A DNA stretch of 7,989 nt from NCBI GenBank assembly GCA_031553975.1, contig JAVBKP010000108.1, positions 1 through 7,989 on the forward strand. The letters run 5' to 3'. This stretch comes from JAVBKP01 sp031553975 (GTDB lineage: Bacteria > Bacillota > Clostridia > Peptostreptococcales > Anaerovoracaceae). Both the position numbers and the translations under genes were made by a program. Below are positions 7,549 to 7,989 of this stretch, piece by piece. The first letter of the stretch is position 1; every line of letters begins with the position of its first letter. Under the pieces are notes generated by a model that had not been told where the DNA came from, ran no database searches, and saw nothing but the letters and a program-made list of their open reading frames with translations.

Positions 7549-7989
7549 AACTATTATTTTCAAATATCTCTAAAAACTTTTGATTGATTTGGATAAAGTT
7601 ATCCACAATCACTGGATCAAAGTACGTAAAAGCAGCGCTACGAATGACCTGAACCACCTGATCGTGGGTGAGAGTCACATGGCATTTTTTTGCCATAAAA
7701 GCGTCATACACATCTGCAATGGTCACAATTCTTGCCGAAAGCGGTATACTCGATGACCTTAAGCCATTGGGGTATCCCGTACCATCCCATTTTTCGTGGT
7801 GACACGAGGTGACCTCCGTAAGCATTTTCATAGCAACATCATTTATACTATCTTTTTTTATTGCTTGTAGTGTTTTAGCTGCCAAAACTGTATGTGTTTT
7901 GACTATCTCTTCTTCAGCTCGTGTCAATCTCTCTGTCTTTGATTTCAAAAGAATAGAACTGGGAAGTGAAAGTTTTCCCACATCGTACA
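7547..7989 (-). CDS. HD-GYP domain protein, C-terminal part (5' end outside window), with a YD variant of the HD pair
   Basis: HD-GYP proteins are normally cyclic-di-GMP phosphodiesterases of the HD superfamily. The frame is open to the right edge, so the N-terminus is missing. A GTG at 7981-7979 is only an internal valine of the motif and not a credible start. Visible in order: YDVGK at the HD position (TAC-GAT at 7987-7982), the following PSSILLK segment, a conserved His in VKTH, the metal-binding and signature stretch HHEKWDGTGYP, the IADVYDA motif, and a C-terminal helix with FDP. Everything fits the C-terminal two thirds of an HD-GYP domain except that the His of the HD pair is Tyr, so a metal ligand is lost and activity is doubtful. 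The protein ends TGA at 7549-7547, 16 bases before the ATG of the receiver-GGDEF gene, and the two are surely cotranscribed. An N-terminal receiver or sensor domain is likely by family habit but cannot be seen here. Confidence 0.9.
   Translation of the reverse strand, partial: YDVGKLSLPSSILLKSKTERLTRAEEEIVKTHTVLAAKTLQAIKKDSINDVAMKMLTEVTSCHHEKWDGTGYPNGLRSSSIPLSARIVTIADVYDAFMAKKCHVTLTHDQVVQVIRSAAFTYFDPVIVDNFIQINQKFLEIFENNS

Noticed and set aside
7531..7563. Upstream TTG start for the receiver-GGDEF protein
   Set aside because: It would overlap the HD-GYP gene and add a non-conserved 11-residue leader; ATG 7530 has a better-placed GAGGGG and fits the usual receiver N-terminus.

Overview
The window looks like part of a single signal-transduction operon from a low-GC Gram-positive bacterium, most likely an anaerobic member of the Clostridia. 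The basis is AT-rich DNA, strong AGGAG-type ribosome binding sites, and the style of the multi-PAS hybrid kinase and of the small receiver-GGDEF and HD-GYP proteins. Genus cannot be set from the sequence alone. All genes lie on the minus strand and are tightly packed. No gap exceeds 56 bases, and I see no RNA gene, mobile element, CRISPR array, terminator or internal promoter. The operon promoter must lie beyond the right edge.

In transcription order (right to left): (1) the C-terminal part of an HD-GYP-type protein, cut by the right edge (7989-7547); (2) a 304-residue receiver-GGDEF protein (7530-6616); (3) a soluble 1231-residue hybrid sensor kinase with five PAS-like domains, HisKA, HATPase, receiver and HPt (6559-2864); (4) a second, membrane-bound sensor kinase with about nine membrane segments, an extracytoplasmic sensor region, two PAS domains and HisKA (2824-512). 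Its reading frame is broken by a TAG codon inside HisKA, although the rest of HisKA and the whole visible HATPase domain continue intact in the same frame to the left edge (511-1).

The genes read as a phosphorelay: two sensor kinases, one with its own receiver and HPt, beside two proteins of cyclic-di-GMP type that could receive the phosphate or act downstream. The unusual point is that both cyclic-di-GMP-type domains have lost key residues. The GGDEF signature reads DGGGF, with a second altered substrate-binding position, and the HD pair of the HD-GYP domain reads YD. The GGDEF protein is otherwise an intact open frame with a good receiver, so it looks like a maintained non-catalytic output or adaptor rather than debris. 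The membrane kinase, in contrast, carries a single clean nonsense codon, which suggests a recent mutation, phase-like inactivation, recoding or a sequencing error.
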